Position numbers and translations under genes: made by a program
Shown here: positions 43,960-54,899 of the stretch, piece by piece
Layout: each line of letters begins with the position of its first letter
Numbering within the stretch: the stretch's first letter is position 1
NCBI GenBank assembly: GCA_000507305.1
Contig: DF239134.1
Coordinates: 124,001 to 188,000 of the forward strand
DNA from: Breviolum minutum Mf 1.05b.01
Lineage: Eukaryota; Sar; Dinophyceae; Suessiales; Symbiodiniaceae
Direction: 5' to 3'
Length of the DNA stretch: 64,000 nt
Notes under the pieces: generated by a model
Databases searched by the model: none
Told to the model about the DNA's origin: nothing
The model's input: only the letters and a program-made list of their open reading frames with translations

Positions 43960-44224
43960 TACCCTCCCCAAAACTGACACCTGGAACGCCTTTTGTGTCC
44001 TTTTTTTGGGGGACAACTTTACCCCTACAACCAGCAACTACTGTTGATGTAAGAATTCTTGCCCCACCTGGGATGTATAAAACCTTGTAAATAATGGGAT
44101 AAACCACCTATCAACTGGTGCAGGATTTCTTCCATCAACAGTATTACCTTAAGAATAAGGCACTTGGAAGGCTTTCCAGGCACAAAAATTGTTCATTGGC
44201 AGGCTATTGGTTTCAGGGAGGGTA
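43960..44224. mobile_element. family T interrupted by family C
   Basis: TACCCTCCCCAAAACTGACA on the left and GGTTTCAGGGAGGGTA on the right look like the ends of one family T element. A complete family C sits between them. Confidence 0.5.
44039..44143. mobile_element. family C, short subtype
   Basis: TACTGTTGATGTAAGAATTC to GGATTTCTTCCATCAACAG-TA. It holds ACCTGGGATGTATAAAACC and AATGGGATAAACCACCTATC. Confidence 0.75.
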
Positions 44225-44289
44225 GTGATGAGGATCGGATTTTTGGTGGAGGATATGTGGGTTTCACGGTTGGAAACACCATGAAACAG

Positions 44290-44405
44290 GGGACAACATA
44301 ACAACATAGCAAATCTTTGGTAGTCCCTTATACCCTTAGACCCTGTAGATTTAGTTGCGTTGTAAATGTAACTTACTAAAAGGGTTCAAGGGACCTAAGT
44401 TTTGC
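44290..44405 (+). mobile_element. family G-like, strongly diverged
   Basis: It has GTAGATTTAGTTGCGTTGTA, AATGTAACTTACTAAAAGGG and GGGACCTAAGTTTTGCC. Confidence 0.35.
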
Positions 44406-45018
44406 CTAGTCAACCAATAGTTATTTCACGCAATTCAAATGTTTCAATGAGGTTAAAACCATCACTTTTCTACCGGAGGCTTCCAAACACCATGTTTTTG
44501 CAGGTACTATAGGCCACATATCACCTTCTAAAACATGTTTTTCACGTAATCTTTGCGGTTCCGCCCCAAGAACCTTCACATTTTTTTGAGTGACTTTTCT
44601 GCGGCATCCCTGGATCACATGTAATCCGATCCGTGGTGACTTAGTCATCCTGGGAGTTTTGGACCACGCCAAACTCACCAAAAAAACCGCACGAAGAGGA
44701 GCGATTTGGCGTATCTAAAATGCCTTCATACCGAGGGATCAACGGAGCTACCTCCAGGTTTCAAAACTCATGACTAAACTCAACCTGGCATCCCACCGTA
44801 CCCCAACGTATCCCACGTACCCCTAAGATGAAATAACGGTTTTTCTATAAGGCCGGCTATTTCCGGGGGTGGGTACGTTGGGGGGAGGTGGTTGTTCATT
44901 ATGTCCATATGCTCGATGTATAGAATATTTGCCTATAATGAAAGGTGAAGAATGGCCACATCCAAGGAGAAGTGGCTGGGTATAAATAGTACCGTCCCAT
45001 GGAGCACAATAAGCGCAT

Positions 45019-45130
45019 AGGGGTTTCCGAAAATAGTGGGTTTTCCCCCCAAATCATCCATTTTAATAGGGTTTTCCATTATTTTCACCATCCATTTTGG
45101 GGGAAAATCCCCTATTTTTGGAAACACCCA
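45019..45130. mobile_element. family H, CAT duplication
   Basis: AGGGGTTTCCGAAAATAGTGG to CCTATTTTTGGAAACACCCA. CAT lies at 45016-45018 and 45131-45133. Confidence 0.8.
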
Positions 45131-45133
45131 CAT

Positions 45134-45290
45134 CTTAGCGTTCTTGTTGCCACCAAGCTCTTCTCGCATGTTGGAAGGCCTGTGGTACTGCTGAACCGCC
45201 AACGTTTAGAGGATGCGCAGCATTCCTTGGAACGTGACGTGGTTGCCGAACAAACGACTTGGTCACCTCGTTGTGACGTTTTTTGTTGGG
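45134..45290 (+). CDS. exon-like patch, family unknown
   Basis: One frame reads VLVATKLFSHVGRPVVLL, then RQRLEDAQHSLERDVVAEQT, with good residue balance and GC-richer codons than the flanks. It lies between family H and K elements. No domain is recognised. Confidence 0.3.
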
Positions 45291-45364
45291 GGTGTTTGAT
45301 ATCGGTGAAGTATCCCCTGACTGTCAATGGCATAGTGGCTGGTGTATTTACCCATGCTGGATTG

Positions 45365-45480
45365 TTTTTGTTGGTGATTTTTTCAACGGATTCTACCATG
45401 GTAAATCAATGTAAATCATTGTAAATCACCATGTTTCACCACCATTTGGGAGAATATGTTTGGAACTTTTTCAGGGCATC
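45365..45480. mobile_element. family K
   Basis: GATTCTACCATGGTAAATC and CACCACCATTTGGGAGAATATG are present, with a local triplication of GTAAATCA. Confidence 0.55.
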
Positions 45481-45892
45481 TTTATTTGAGGGACCAGGTT
45501 GGTAAACATATTGTATCATTTGGCCAGAGAAGTGATATGATTATAATATTCCCTTCAAGCGTCGAATGTATGGAAGTCTTTACTATGGTTTACTAACATT
45601 TGGGGAATTCCAAGTGGATCTCTTCAACCAGAATCAGACCTGTTAACTCATATTACATCTATTTGTCCATTTCCATTTCCATGATTGAAGATAGTGAAAA
45701 TATCATAGAATTTACGGCAATATTTGAAAATGATGAAGAAATAGATGGCATAGTTAATCATACTGTCATAAGTATAATATAACACATGTAGATAACCCAT
45801 GTATAACCCTAATATAACCCGAGTATATCCCATGTGTAACCCTATAATATAACCCTATAGTAGTTGGAAAACCTAGTGTACCATTTTTTTAG

Positions 45893-45965
45893 GCAACTGG
45901 ATTGCTGGTTTTAGGGGTTTCAAGTTGATGGAAATTAACAGCAACTTGTTTTCTGGGTAGTTGGC
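45893..45965. repeat. family O repeat
   Basis: GGCAACTGGATTGCTGGTTTT and GATGGAAATTAACAGCAAC recur at 49750-49830 and partly at 36285. Confidence 0.5.
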
Positions 45966-46278
45966 ACTTGGGATCAATGGATTATAACCCCAGTTACGCA
46001 CTTGTCCCGGTCCCTGTCATATACCTTATTTCTTGGTGATGATGGAATTCGGGAGGCATCCCTTAGATCGGATTTGTTTTTCCAGATTGGATGTCTAGGG
46101 TTTCACTTACCCAGTTCCCCCAATATAATCACCCTAGTAGTTGGATTTTTCCTGTTTCCCAGATCTTTTTTTTTCCAACAAGTCAACAAGTCTCCATCCG
46201 CGACTTTCGCAAAACCGTTTCCCAAACGACTCAGGTGAGATGTCTTTGCCAGACTTGTCCCAGGTCTGGACCGTTACT

Positions 46279-46470
46279 ACGGTTGATTGGTGGTTCAGAA
46301 ATCTGGCGAGACAACCACCACCGTTTTGGATGTATAAAACACCTTGGAAATAATGCCAACATGCTCCATGTATGGTATATTTACCTACATTTGGTTGATT
46401 TTATCATGGTAAATGCAGCTAAATATACTATAGATGGGATCCTATGGGTAATGGGATAAACTACCAACCT
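46279..46470. mobile_element. family C split by family B
   Basis: The left half (GGTTCAGAAATCTGGCGAG ... AACACCTTGGAAATAAT) and the right half (TAATGGGATAAACTACCAACC) make one family C interior. The right terminal arm is lost. Confidence 0.7.
46354..46448. mobile_element. family B inserted in family C
   Basis: CATGCTCCATGTATGGTATA to ATGGGATCCTATGGG. Removing it restores AATAATGGGATAAAC, as in intact C copies. Confidence 0.75.
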
Positions 46471-46487
46471 CAACTTGTGTGCCTAAG

Positions 46488-46597
46488 GTGATTTTTTGTT
46501 CTACGGATTCTACTATGTTCAATCACCATGAACAAGCACCAATTTGGGAAAGATTTTTGGATTTTTTTTCCAACCACCAAACAGTCGCAAATCTAAG
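46488..46597. mobile_element. family K
   Basis: AAGGTGATTTTTTGTTCTAC, GATTCTACTATGTTCAATC and the end CAGTCGCAAATCTAAG. Confidence 0.5.
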
Positions 46598-46601
46598 ATT
46601 A

Positions 46602-46724
46602 CCCTAGTCTTCCAAAGTCCCTCAAATACTTGGTGAGCAGGTGTTTGGACCCCCCCCTAAAGGTCTTCTCAGGAGGTATTTGTGGGTCCGAACACCTACT
46701 CAGAGTGTATTTGGAAGACTAGGG
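46602..46724. mobile_element. family I, TTA duplication
   Basis: CCCTAGTCTTCCAAAG to ATTTGGAAGACTAGGG. TTA lies at 46599-46601 and 46725-46727. Inner arms GGTGTTTGGACCC and GGGTCCGAACACC pair. Confidence 0.9.
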
Positions 46725-47445
46725 TTATCACATCTCCGGTGGAGATGCGGGAGGTTGTTGTTTGTTTTTTGATGGTGTGTTTTCTATTGGATGCATCCCC
46801 CCCCCAGCCACGTCACCGGGAAGGGATTATGTTCCCAACCTACCCACGCCCCTAACGTACCCCCCTCATAAATAAGAGATTGGAGGGACCAATTTTTTAA
46901 CTTCCATGATTGTGGAAGGAAGAGTAATCTTACAGTTACATGAATGTATGGATGATGAGAGTTTCGGATTGACATGAGATGTTTATTTGACGAGTTTCGA
47001 TTTTAGATTATAATATGCATGTGGCATTGTTTGTGCTTAAAATGTTGTTTACAATAACATATATTCAGGAAATCAATGATGTTTGTAGATTGAACCCATG
47101 GTGCATTGGTGTTTCAGGATTGTCTTTGAGCCTGTCGTGGGCAGGAAACAAAACATCTATTTGAACCCCTTGGACGATCCAACGGGGTAGGTTTAGCGAT
47201 CAAATATATAGTTGGTGAACTGTTTAATTTTCAGACCACAAACAAAGATGCTTTGGATTTTTTTGAATAAAGATAGTAGCATATGTTTCATCCCTAAGTG
47301 CTCCAAATACCTTGTGAGGTTCGGTGTTTAGGTACACGGACCAAACCCACAACCCAAAACCACTTATTGCTGAAGGGAGCAGTGAAGCATCACCATTATC
47401 AACTCTTGGACCCACTTGGTGTCCAATGTGGACCCAGTTGCTTCC

Positions 47446-47561
47446 TACTGTTGATGGAAGAAATCCGGCGATCACCAGTTGAGGTTGGTAGTTTATCTAC
47501 CATTATTTACAGGGTGCTTTACATCCCAGGTGGTTGTTTGGGATTTCTTCCATCAACAGTA
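47446..47561. mobile_element. family C (reference copy)
   Basis: TACTGTTGATGGAAGAAATCC pairs with GGATTTCTTCCATCAACAGTA. It contains the CACCAGTTGAGGTTGGTAG and CATCCCAGGTGGTTG modules. Confidence 0.85.
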
Positions 47562-47919
47562 TGTTACATAAAAGGATTTTAGTTCCGATTCAATTACACT
47601 CCGGGAAGCTTTTCTTTAGCTGGGGGGAAAATCCATTGTTTGATGGTATTTATCGGCAAATAAGGGGATTTTCCATGGCCGTGTCAGTTACGGGAGGGCA
47701 TGGGGATTATTAGATGTCCATTTGATGCTTTTTGTGGATGTTGTACTGTTTTTATAACTGTTTTTGTTGAGCCACTCTCTGTAGTGGGCCGGGGTATGCA
47801 AGGACCACCCTAAACAAACATGTTGCAACCATTCCAGGGCAATTCAGGATTGTGCCCCAAAAAACACTCCTATGACTGGGGTTTCAGTGGCCTCTGTTCA
47901 TTGTTTTATTTGTTGAAAC

Positions 47920-48048
47920 AAGGTGGGTCCCTAGCAGTTGCAAATGGTGCTATAAACCCCCTATAAATGGCGTTCTAAATGGGCAACTGAGGCAACTGGG
48001 GAGTTATAACCCTACTTATAACTGGATCCGGGGCCCACCTTGTGGTGA
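47920..48048. repeat. family L with paired ends
   Basis: ACAAGGTGGGTCCC pairs with GGGCCCACCTTGT. Inner TATAAACCCCCTATAAATGG faces CCTACTTATAACTGG. Confidence 0.65.
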
Positions 48049-48157
48049 GTCACCTCTTCGGGGAAGAAGAGAAGCATTCCTCCCCTTTTTCAGCAAGGAG
48101 GGACCCCAATAAAGTTCTTACATTTACAGATCCAGGGCACAAGCTGAAAGTAGACGG

Positions 48158-48187
48158 TACTCCCCCGAAAACTAACATGACCATGGA
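48158..48187. mobile_element. family T, single left end
   Basis: TACTCCCCCGAAAACTAACA is a family T terminus. No clear partner follows. Confidence 0.4.
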
Positions 48188-48839
48188 AAAAAACAACCAT
48201 GAATGTTGATAAAAAAAATAGAAAAAACAACCATATGAATGACAAGGAAAAACCAACCGAGAAACAACTAAGTAGATGTTTTTCCCCTATTAAAAACCAT
48301 GTTGATTTTCCAGCCAATCATTTTAAAATGTTTCGCGGGGATTGTTTTGTAAATATTGGAGGAAAAAATGAAGCCCTAAGGACTGAAGGAGAAACATGTT
48401 CCAGATATATGCATATTTTGGATCCTTTCTACCATGGGATTTGTCACCAAATCTTAAGAAGTGTACACCCCCCCGAAAAGCAACATTGCTGGAAAATCAC
48501 CCAATTTTCATTAGGAGATACATCTTCAAATTGGGGTTTTGTTCGATTGTCGTATCAGTTATCCGGGGTGTCTTATTCAAATGGTTTCTTTGAATGTGTC
48601 TAATTACCTTATCTAATTGATTTCTATTATTTGCTCTCTTGCTTCCTTCTATGATATTTACACACATTTACATATGATATTTACATATATATACATATAC
48701 ATATACATCATATACATATTATATATATACCAGCACCTTCCAAAGGGTGCTGTTTGAACCCTAAAGGATGGTAAATAGGCACCCCTTATTATCCATTCAG
48801 CACCCCTTCGAAGTTTCCAGGTATATACCTTTTCCAGAC

Positions 48840-49010
48840 ATATCAGAACCCCAAGAAGCCAATTGGCCAAACTCTAAGGTCTCCAAGACCCGTGGTCTTC
48901 CTCGTGGAGCTACCGTGCGCCGTGACCGGATGATGCGTTCACATGGCCGCTTGGCGGCTGCGGAGGGGGTTGGAGGGTGGACTGCCGACTGCCGACTGAA
49001 TGACTCAATG
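48840..49010 (+). other. GC-rich exon-like patch
   Basis: One frame reads EPQEANWPNSKVSKTRGLPR, then RMMRSHGRLAAAEG. The minus strand is also open. No motif is recognised. Confidence 0.25.
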
Positions 49011-49031
49011 GGGCTCAGTCGTGACAAAAAA

Positions 49032-49129
49032 CTGGTTGGTGGTTTCAAAGATATTTTATTTTCACCCCTACTTGGGGAAATGATCCAATTTGACTAATAT
49101 TTTTCAAATGGATTGAAACCACCAACTAG
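49032..49129. mobile_element. family A, AAAA duplication
   Basis: CTGGTTGGTGGTTTCAAAG to GGATTGAAACCACCAACTAG. AAAA is on both sides, within short A-runs. Confidence 0.75.
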
Positions 49130-49442
49130 AAAAACATTGCAATGAAAAATCCTCCACCAGGTTCTTCCTTTCGTGACCCAAACTTGTTTTTTTTTTAAGT
49201 GACCTTTTCAGGGGGTGAAAAGTTAAGTGACCTCCAAAATGGATGCGTCATGGGTATGGTGGACGATGGTCATCAACCTTATGTAGAGGTTTACACCATG
49301 GTTTTCCCGGCACCGTCCCCATAAGGTAGTAGTTAATACAGTTCTTGTATAAGCCAATGACATGGTAACTGTACCATCTAATTTTACCCTGGTGTATATG
49401 CTCATTATCAGGATTCCCTAGGAAAGGTGGGATGACCATCTC

Positions 49443-49712
49443 CTACAATGTAAGGAGTTTAGACCCTTGGACGCATGAAATGATTTTCAACTGCAGCGGG
49501 ATAGCAGGTATTGTCCCATGGTTGAACAAATCTGTAACCCCGAAAACATTGACTCCCAAGATATCCAAAACGCTTTGAAGATGAGTTGATTCGCTGAATC
49601 CAATACATCGATCAGGGCTAGCGGCTAGAACCATATGGGGAACACGGTGGGTAGAAGAGAACTTTCTTGGAAAGATGGGAGAATTGGAGGTACGTAGGGA
49701 TGATTTTACCAC
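49443..49712 (-). CDS. unidentified ORF, possible exon
   Basis: A minus-strand open frame of about 89 codons reads in part THRVPHMVLAASPDRCIGFS, then HLQSVLDILGVNVFGVTDLF. Composition is protein-like, and it lies outside recognised repeats. There is no good start context and no recognised family. Confidence 0.3.
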   Translation of the reverse strand: MVKSSLRTSNSPIFPRKFSSTHRVPHMVLAASPDRCIGFSESTHLQSVLDILGVNVFGVTDLFNHGTIPAIPLQLKIISCVQGSKLLTL

Positions 49713-49749
49713 TTACAAACTGCGCGGAAAACATTGTGTACCAATTGTT

Positions 49750-49830
49750 TGTTAGGCAACTGGATTGCTGGTTTTAGGGTCAAAGTTCATGGAAATTAAC
49801 AGCAACGGCTGTTTCCAGGTGGTAAGTACT
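49750..49830. repeat. family O repeat
   Basis: It shares TTAGGCAACTGGATTGCTGG and ATGGAAATTAACAGCAACGG with 45893-45965. Part of the motif recurs near 53790. Confidence 0.5.
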
Positions 49831-50394
49831 ACCATGAAGTACACATAAAGTTATATAAGCCCTTTCTTCATTGAAAGGACCATTGAATTACATTGGATTT
49901 CACTGACAAACCATTGGATATATCATTCCCTTAGACGCCATAGGATATGACAATGACCTGTGGTGTCCGTCACATTTGCTTCGCGAAAGGTCAGGATTTT
50001 TATGCTGGACATGGCGGAAACAGCCCAGAGGCACCGGATGTTTGGAATATTTTGGAATAAGGATGCCCCTACATCGCAGGTATCGTAAGTAGTTAGGATC
50101 ACCCCCTTAATCTATAAGCTATTTAGGTCATTTGGAAGGTTAGTAACCTCCATGTTTTTAGCCATTTTGAAAAGGCCTTTTAAACGGACGGCATTAGTTT
50201 TGACAAACAAAATCAAGCACTAAGTCAAATTTGCAAGAAATCTCCAACAGGACCTACTGACAATATCTGAGTATCTAGCTCTATAACTTAGAGGTTCCGT
50301 TGGGATTCGGTCCCATTCAATGATGGAATATTGGTAAAAGTCCAAGGGGCCAAGTTTACCCGGGTAACAATTGGGACAACCCCTTAGGAGTCCC

Positions 50395-50507
50395 TACTGT
50401 TGATGGAAGAAATCCGGCTAACCAGTTGAGGTTGGTAGTTTATCCCGTTATTTACAGGGTTTTTATACACCCCAGGTGGTTGTTTGGGATTTCTTTCATC
50501 AACAGTA
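50395..50507. mobile_element. family C, TA-flanked
   Basis: TACTGTTGATGGAAGAAATCC to GGATTTCTTTCATCAACAGTA. It differs from 47446-47561 at only a few positions. Confidence 0.85.
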
Positions 50508-50624
50508 GGAAAAATCAACGGCTATTTTGAGGGACCGGACCTTGGAGGATGGGCTGCCATGAGACTGAGCATATCTTTCAGATGGGTTGGAACCACCAAG
50601 CATAGTTATTTTTTGAATCAACCC

Positions 50625-50729
50625 CCCAAAAGATCCATGGAAAATTGTATATTCACCTACATTCACCATAATTAAAAATCAACTATTCATGTAGGTAAAT
50701 TTACAATTTTCCATGGATCCTATGGGAAC
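50625..50729. mobile_element. family B (TTTTCCATGG subtype)
   Basis: GATCCATGGAAAATTGTATA pairs with ATTTACAATTTTCCATGGATC. The right end CCTATGGG is intact; the left CCCATAG is lost. Confidence 0.7.
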
Positions 50730-50880
50730 AGTATCATAAAAACCATACAAAAAACACACAGATCGATCTGCTGAAACGCGCGTGTCTTGGTGGACGAGGC
50801 GTCGAAAAACGAAACTCATCGAGGTTGGTGGTTGACTACTGGGATATCCCAGGAATTTAAGTCAATGGTTGGGATCGGTG

Positions 50881-51031
50881 CTTGGATGTCCCGGGACGGA
50901 AGTGATCGGATCAAAGGTTTTTTGGATCAATGGGTTTGTGATTTCACCTACTTATCAATGGGATATATTGGGTTTATAAACCCATTGATCCGTTCACCTT
51001 TGATCCTAACTTCCGTCCCGGGGCATCCAAG
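50881..51031. mobile_element. family E hairpin (full arms)
   Basis: CTTGGATGTCCCGGGACGGA pairs with TCCGTCCCGGGGCATCCAAG. The inner stem GATCAATGGGTTTGTGATTT faces AAACCCATTGATCC. Confidence 0.85.
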
Positions 51032-51307
51032 TGGGTTATTTCACCCCATTAAGAAGTAGATGAAATAACCCATTGATCCTAATCATTGATCCCCACTCCC
51101 TAGGAGGATCGGGACCCCATGACGGACGGTTTTCCGTGGCAATACCTACCATGGTTAGATCGTGTTCATCCCCAAGTCCTGGGGTTATTCGCCTTCTAAT
51201 TGGCCGTTTCATGGCTTATGAGGGGGGGGTGATCCTAACTACTTACTACCTGGGATGATCCTTCAAGTAGTCATGGAATGATTTCCCCACAAAAAAAGCC
51301 GAATGTA

Positions 51308-51860
51308 TACACCCCCAAAAACTAACATGGAACCTGAAAATGATGGTTTCTAGTAGGGACCCCGCATCCAAGGTGACATCGTGCCTCTCTTAAAGCACGG
51401 TTTCAGACTCGGTTTCGATGGCGTGATCTTGTTCCCATCATTGATCGATTCCATGAGAAACGTAGCAGAATTGCGCCCCTTTCTACCACTGAATATAGCC
51501 CAAGAGAAGCCAACTTTGTGGCCGATTATCTTGCGGGACAAGGGTCTGCCTTTTTGTTGCGTGCCAAACAATCCTCTCAGGAATTCCCTTCGAGGATATG
51601 TGAGCGTGTTCAGACTGCTTATCTTTACGTTCGGAGTGCTTTAACAGATGCACAGACTCATTTTGATCGATACTCTTGGTCATTGGACATTGCTCGTGGC
51701 TCAGAGAAGCAGCACAGAGACAACCTCAGGGCATGTTTGGAGATTCTATGACTCTCTTGAGCCATCCTCACCCATGGCAGCTGAAAGAGCCACATTTTTA
51801 GGTAGTTTTTCCTCTTCCAGGGGTTCATTTTCAGGTTCCATGTTAGTTTTCCAGGGTGTA
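51308..51860. mobile_element. 553-bp family T element carrying a captured RNase H fragment
   Basis: The left end TACACCCCCAAAAACTAACA and continuation TGGAACCTGAAAATGA match, in inverted form, TCATTTTCAGGTTCCATG and TTAGTTTTCCAGGGTGTA at the right. That makes terminal repeats of about 36 bp with few mismatches. TA is at both ends. Other family T copies are about 83-112 bp. The extra 480 bp here contain coding DNA of another origin (51377-51751). Confidence 0.75.
51377..51751 (+). pseudogene. RNase H-domain C-terminal fragment of a LINE-type retrotransposon
   Basis: An open frame of about 124 codons between stops reads RFRWRDLVPIIDRFHEKRSR, then STTEYSPREANFVADYLAGQ. PREAN..AD.LA is the hallmark of the RNase H domain carried by many non-LTR retrotransposons (the PRE.N..AD.LA motif around the last catalytic Asp). 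The expected upstream RNase H and reverse transcriptase parts are absent, so this is a fragment. It sits entirely inside the terminal repeats of the family T element. The family call is firm for the motif; the exact LINE clade cannot be told. Confidence 0.6.
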
Positions 51861-52616
51861 GCCTTTAAATACTTTGGAAGAATATTTAGTTTGTTATTTT
51901 TCCTAAGCAAATCCAGGTTATTACCCACCAACTATTATTTGAACTGGTGTCCCCTTTTTCAAGATCCTCCAAAGTCTTGCAAACATTGAGGGGGAGGTGT
52001 GAAAATGCTGCCGAGAACTCCCGACCTTTGGAAGACCCGCGTATACAAATTGACTCGTTGAAAAGCCCATTTTTCCACTATTTTTGGCCAGATGTTGATT
52101 ATGAGTTTCAGCATTTTGTGAAGTATGGGTTTGCAATCATCCAAAAGATTGGTCCAGCATCACTTGGTTATGTAGAGATCTGTCTTGGTGACTAAGGCTA
52201 CCTGACAAGCGGTACATATCAGTACACACTCCCTAAAACTATAAAATCAGCACCACGCAGGTGTGCTACATTTGTTGAGGGAGAATGTTTCATGATTTAG
52301 TAAAGATCTCATTTGCAAGGATCATCTACTGTAAGCAGTCCCTTGACTACCGACATTTTAAATGTATTGATCAAAGGTGAAGTGCTGACTGAAACTCCAC
52401 TTCTTTTGAGGCATACTTTCTATTTGCGGATGCATTTTGGGGGTCGGATGTGTGATAAGCTATGTTTATGATTTTTATCTGGTGTTTTTGTTGACTTAGA
52501 TTGTTTGTCAATACATGTTCCACCCCGGAGATTTGTCAAAAAACCTCGGAAATTTACTCTGATTAGGGCGACAATCTTTCAGGGAATGTTGTCAGGCTGC
52601 CTTTAAATAAAGAAAC

Positions 52617-52743
52617 TACTTGGATGTCCCAGGAAGTTGGTAAATGGTTAGTAAATGGGTTTCAACCTACTTATAAATGGGATATATTGGGGTTGTAACC
52701 CACTGATCCTAACCATTTACTATCTTCCTGGGACATCCAAGTA
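52617..52743. mobile_element. family E, TA-flanked (reference copy)
   Basis: TACTTGGATGTCCCAGGAAG pairs with CTTCCTGGGACATCCAAGTA. The central CTTATAAATGGGATATATTG serves as the uninterrupted comparison for 33266-33516. Confidence 0.85.
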
Positions 52744-52984
52744 TTCATTCATCATCCACCGGGAGACTTCTCGCTTCTTGGAGGGTTTTCGAGGGCAGAT
52801 TCTGTGAATATTTTCTTCTGGAATTTTGAGGGTTTCCTTGGTGGAAAAGCCATTTATTTACAGTTATTGGAGTATTGTTGTTTATTCAATTCGTTGTCTT
52901 TCTTATGTATCTGGTGCTTAATGCTGAACAGTTTAAATGAGCAGCCTGGATATTCTATTTTCCCCACGGAAATGACGAGCTTAA

Positions 52985-53191
52985 ATGAGCAACGTTTGGT
53001 GCGGGGTGCTGCACCAGTTTCCCGAACCTCCTTGCATTGCTGCGTGGCATCGCCAGGGGTTTCCAGGTCCCATTTTGGGACGTCGAGATCACAAAGACGC
53101 GGAGGTTGAGTCGATTGGGATGGCGTTTGTTTTCGGGACCTGTCCACCAGTCATACAGCTAGTGAGTTTCATAGAGAGTATCAAGAGCTAG
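52985..53191 (+). CDS. exon-like ORF, family unknown
   Basis: The plus frame reads VLHQFPEPPCIAAWHRQGF, then GRRDHKDAEVESIGMAFVFG, and stops at 53191. It is GC-rich compared with its flanks and free of recognised repeats. Candidate acceptors are GGCATCGCCAG|G and GTTTCCAG|G. I recognise no domain. Confidence 0.35.
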   Translation: MSNVWCGVLHQFPEPPCIAAWHRQGFPGPILGRRDHKDAEVESIGMAFVFGTCPPVIQLVSFIESIKS

Positions 53192-53443
53192 GAGTAAAAT
53201 TTACAGATTTTTTGTTGTGAGTGATGTGAAATTATATACTTGCATGAGCCGTCGTGATATGCTTGATATTTGCGAGGGAAATATCTCACAAAATGTCTTT
53301 TCCATTTGATGAAGCAGCATCTTATCTTTTGAAGGGCGAAGTCAAGGTACAGGAAAAAGGGTGAAATTTAGTCATGTATGGCACAGACTTACAATCCATG
53401 CCTCCATTGAATGCTGCATGCCTCCAGGGATATCCGGGATAGC

Positions 53444-53550
53444 TACCCTCCAGGGAACTAACCTTTCCCACCAAACGGGAAGTTCGGAACATCATCTTCT
53501 CAAAATCCCCCATTTTTTGGGGGGATATGTTAGTTGCCTGGAGGGGTGTA
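53444..53550. mobile_element. family T
   Basis: TACCCTCCAGGGAACTAAC pairs with GTTAGTTGCCTGGAGGGGTGTA (last TA at 53549-53550). Confidence 0.75.
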
Positions 53551-53880
53551 TCAAAAAACGGAGGTTTTCCTTTTCCGTTTTGGGCTTCCCCCGTTGTTTG
53601 TCAACGACCTTCACGGCATTTTCTCCGTCTTTCAGGTGACTTCAGGAGCTCTTTCACGTGTCGAAACGTTGTGACTGGGGTGGGTGTGATGTTGGGACCA
53701 GTGACGTGGAAAGGGTGTCGTTCTTGGAAAGCATAGGGATTCGTACCATTTTTGTTTGAACAACTGTGGCTGGTTAATAAAGGTGATGGACATGAACAGC
53801 AACGGCTGTTTTCCAGGTTTTTCTTTGTCTTATGTGCAGCGTGCAGCTTTTGGTGGGCAGATTTGCTGAAATTGAAATAT

Positions 53881-53991
53881 TACTCCCCTGAAAACTGACA
53901 TGTCCCCTGAAAATCAGTGGTTGGAAGATGCATTCCCTAGTGAAATACAGTAGTCCCTTTTTTAGGGGACATGTTAGTCTTCGGGGGTGTA
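53881..53991. mobile_element. family T
   Basis: TACTCCCCTGAAAACTGACA pairs with TGTTAGTCTTCGGGGGTGTA. The interior is close to 21372-21476. Confidence 0.8.
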
Positions 53992-54032
53992 GTGTTGATG
54001 ATTGTGGATGATGATCTTGATGATGATTAATG

Positions 54033-54159
54033 CTGGGCTTATCTTAAATTAGCCGAACATTCCCTGAACGCTCCCCTAAGAGTTGATTTAGTGGGATTTT
54101 ATATGGTTCACCCACTAAGACTTTCACTTCTAGCAGGGTTTTCCCTAAGGGTTGCCATG
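54033..54159 (+). mobile_element. family G, TAATG duplication
   Basis: CTGGGCTTATCTTAAATTAG to TAAGGGTTGCCATG. This is the GAACATTCCCTGAACGCTCC subtype. TAATG lies at 54028-54032 and 54160-54164. Confidence 0.8.
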
Positions 54160-54331
54160 TAATGATGTTGATGATTACCAAGTTCTTCAAGCAACGTGAC
54201 ATTTGTTGATCGAACCCCACTTTTGTGACCGACCTTCATGGCTGAAGTGACCTGAAGAAGATGGCAATGATGAAACGATGTGGATGTTGATAATGATGAT
54301 GACACCCCACAGGGAGCCAAAATGTGGTCCA

Positions 54332-54479
54332 TACTGTTGATGGTTCAGAAATCCGGTAAACTCACCAGTTGAGGTTGGTAGTTTATCACATTAATTTTAA
54401 TTGTAGGGTTTCAATTGTAGGGTTTCAACACCATCCATTCCCGGTGGTTGGGAATGGGATTTCTGAACCATCAACAGTA
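54332..54479. mobile_element. family C (AATGGGATTTCTGAACC subtype)
   Basis: TACTGTTGATGGTTCAGAAA pairs with TTTCTGAACCATCAACAGTA. An internal duplication of TTTCAATTGTAGGG enlarges it. Confidence 0.85.
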
Positions 54480-54672
54480 TTGGTTTTACAGTTTTACAGT
54501 ATACACTCCTTTTGAATTTGTGTTGTGTTTTCATGTCACTCCCCATAGTGAGTGGGAGGGTAAAATTTTGATGACCATCATCCTCTCGAAGTCCCGAAAG
54601 ACTGGCCTTTGTGAGTCGAGACAAAGAACATGACAATATATTTAAAGCATGGCAAAAAGCGGGTTGTTTGAT

Positions 54673-54764
54673 CCCATAGGATCCATGGGACTGGTATATT
54701 TTCCGACATTTATCATGAATTTATGGTCAATGTAGGTAAATATACCATACATGGATCCTATGTG
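54673..54764. mobile_element. family B, GAT duplication
   Basis: CCCATAGGATCCATGGGAC and CATACATGGATCCTATGTG are arms. GAT is on both sides. Confidence 0.75.
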
Positions 54765-54899
54765 GATTACTCTTCCACCCATACTCATAGAAGTGAAACA
54801 TGGGTCCCTCCGATGGTAGTTGGTACATCACTATCCAGCAGAATTTGGGATGTGATCAAAAGTTTGGTGATTTTGTTTTTACAGGGGGTTGTACTACTC

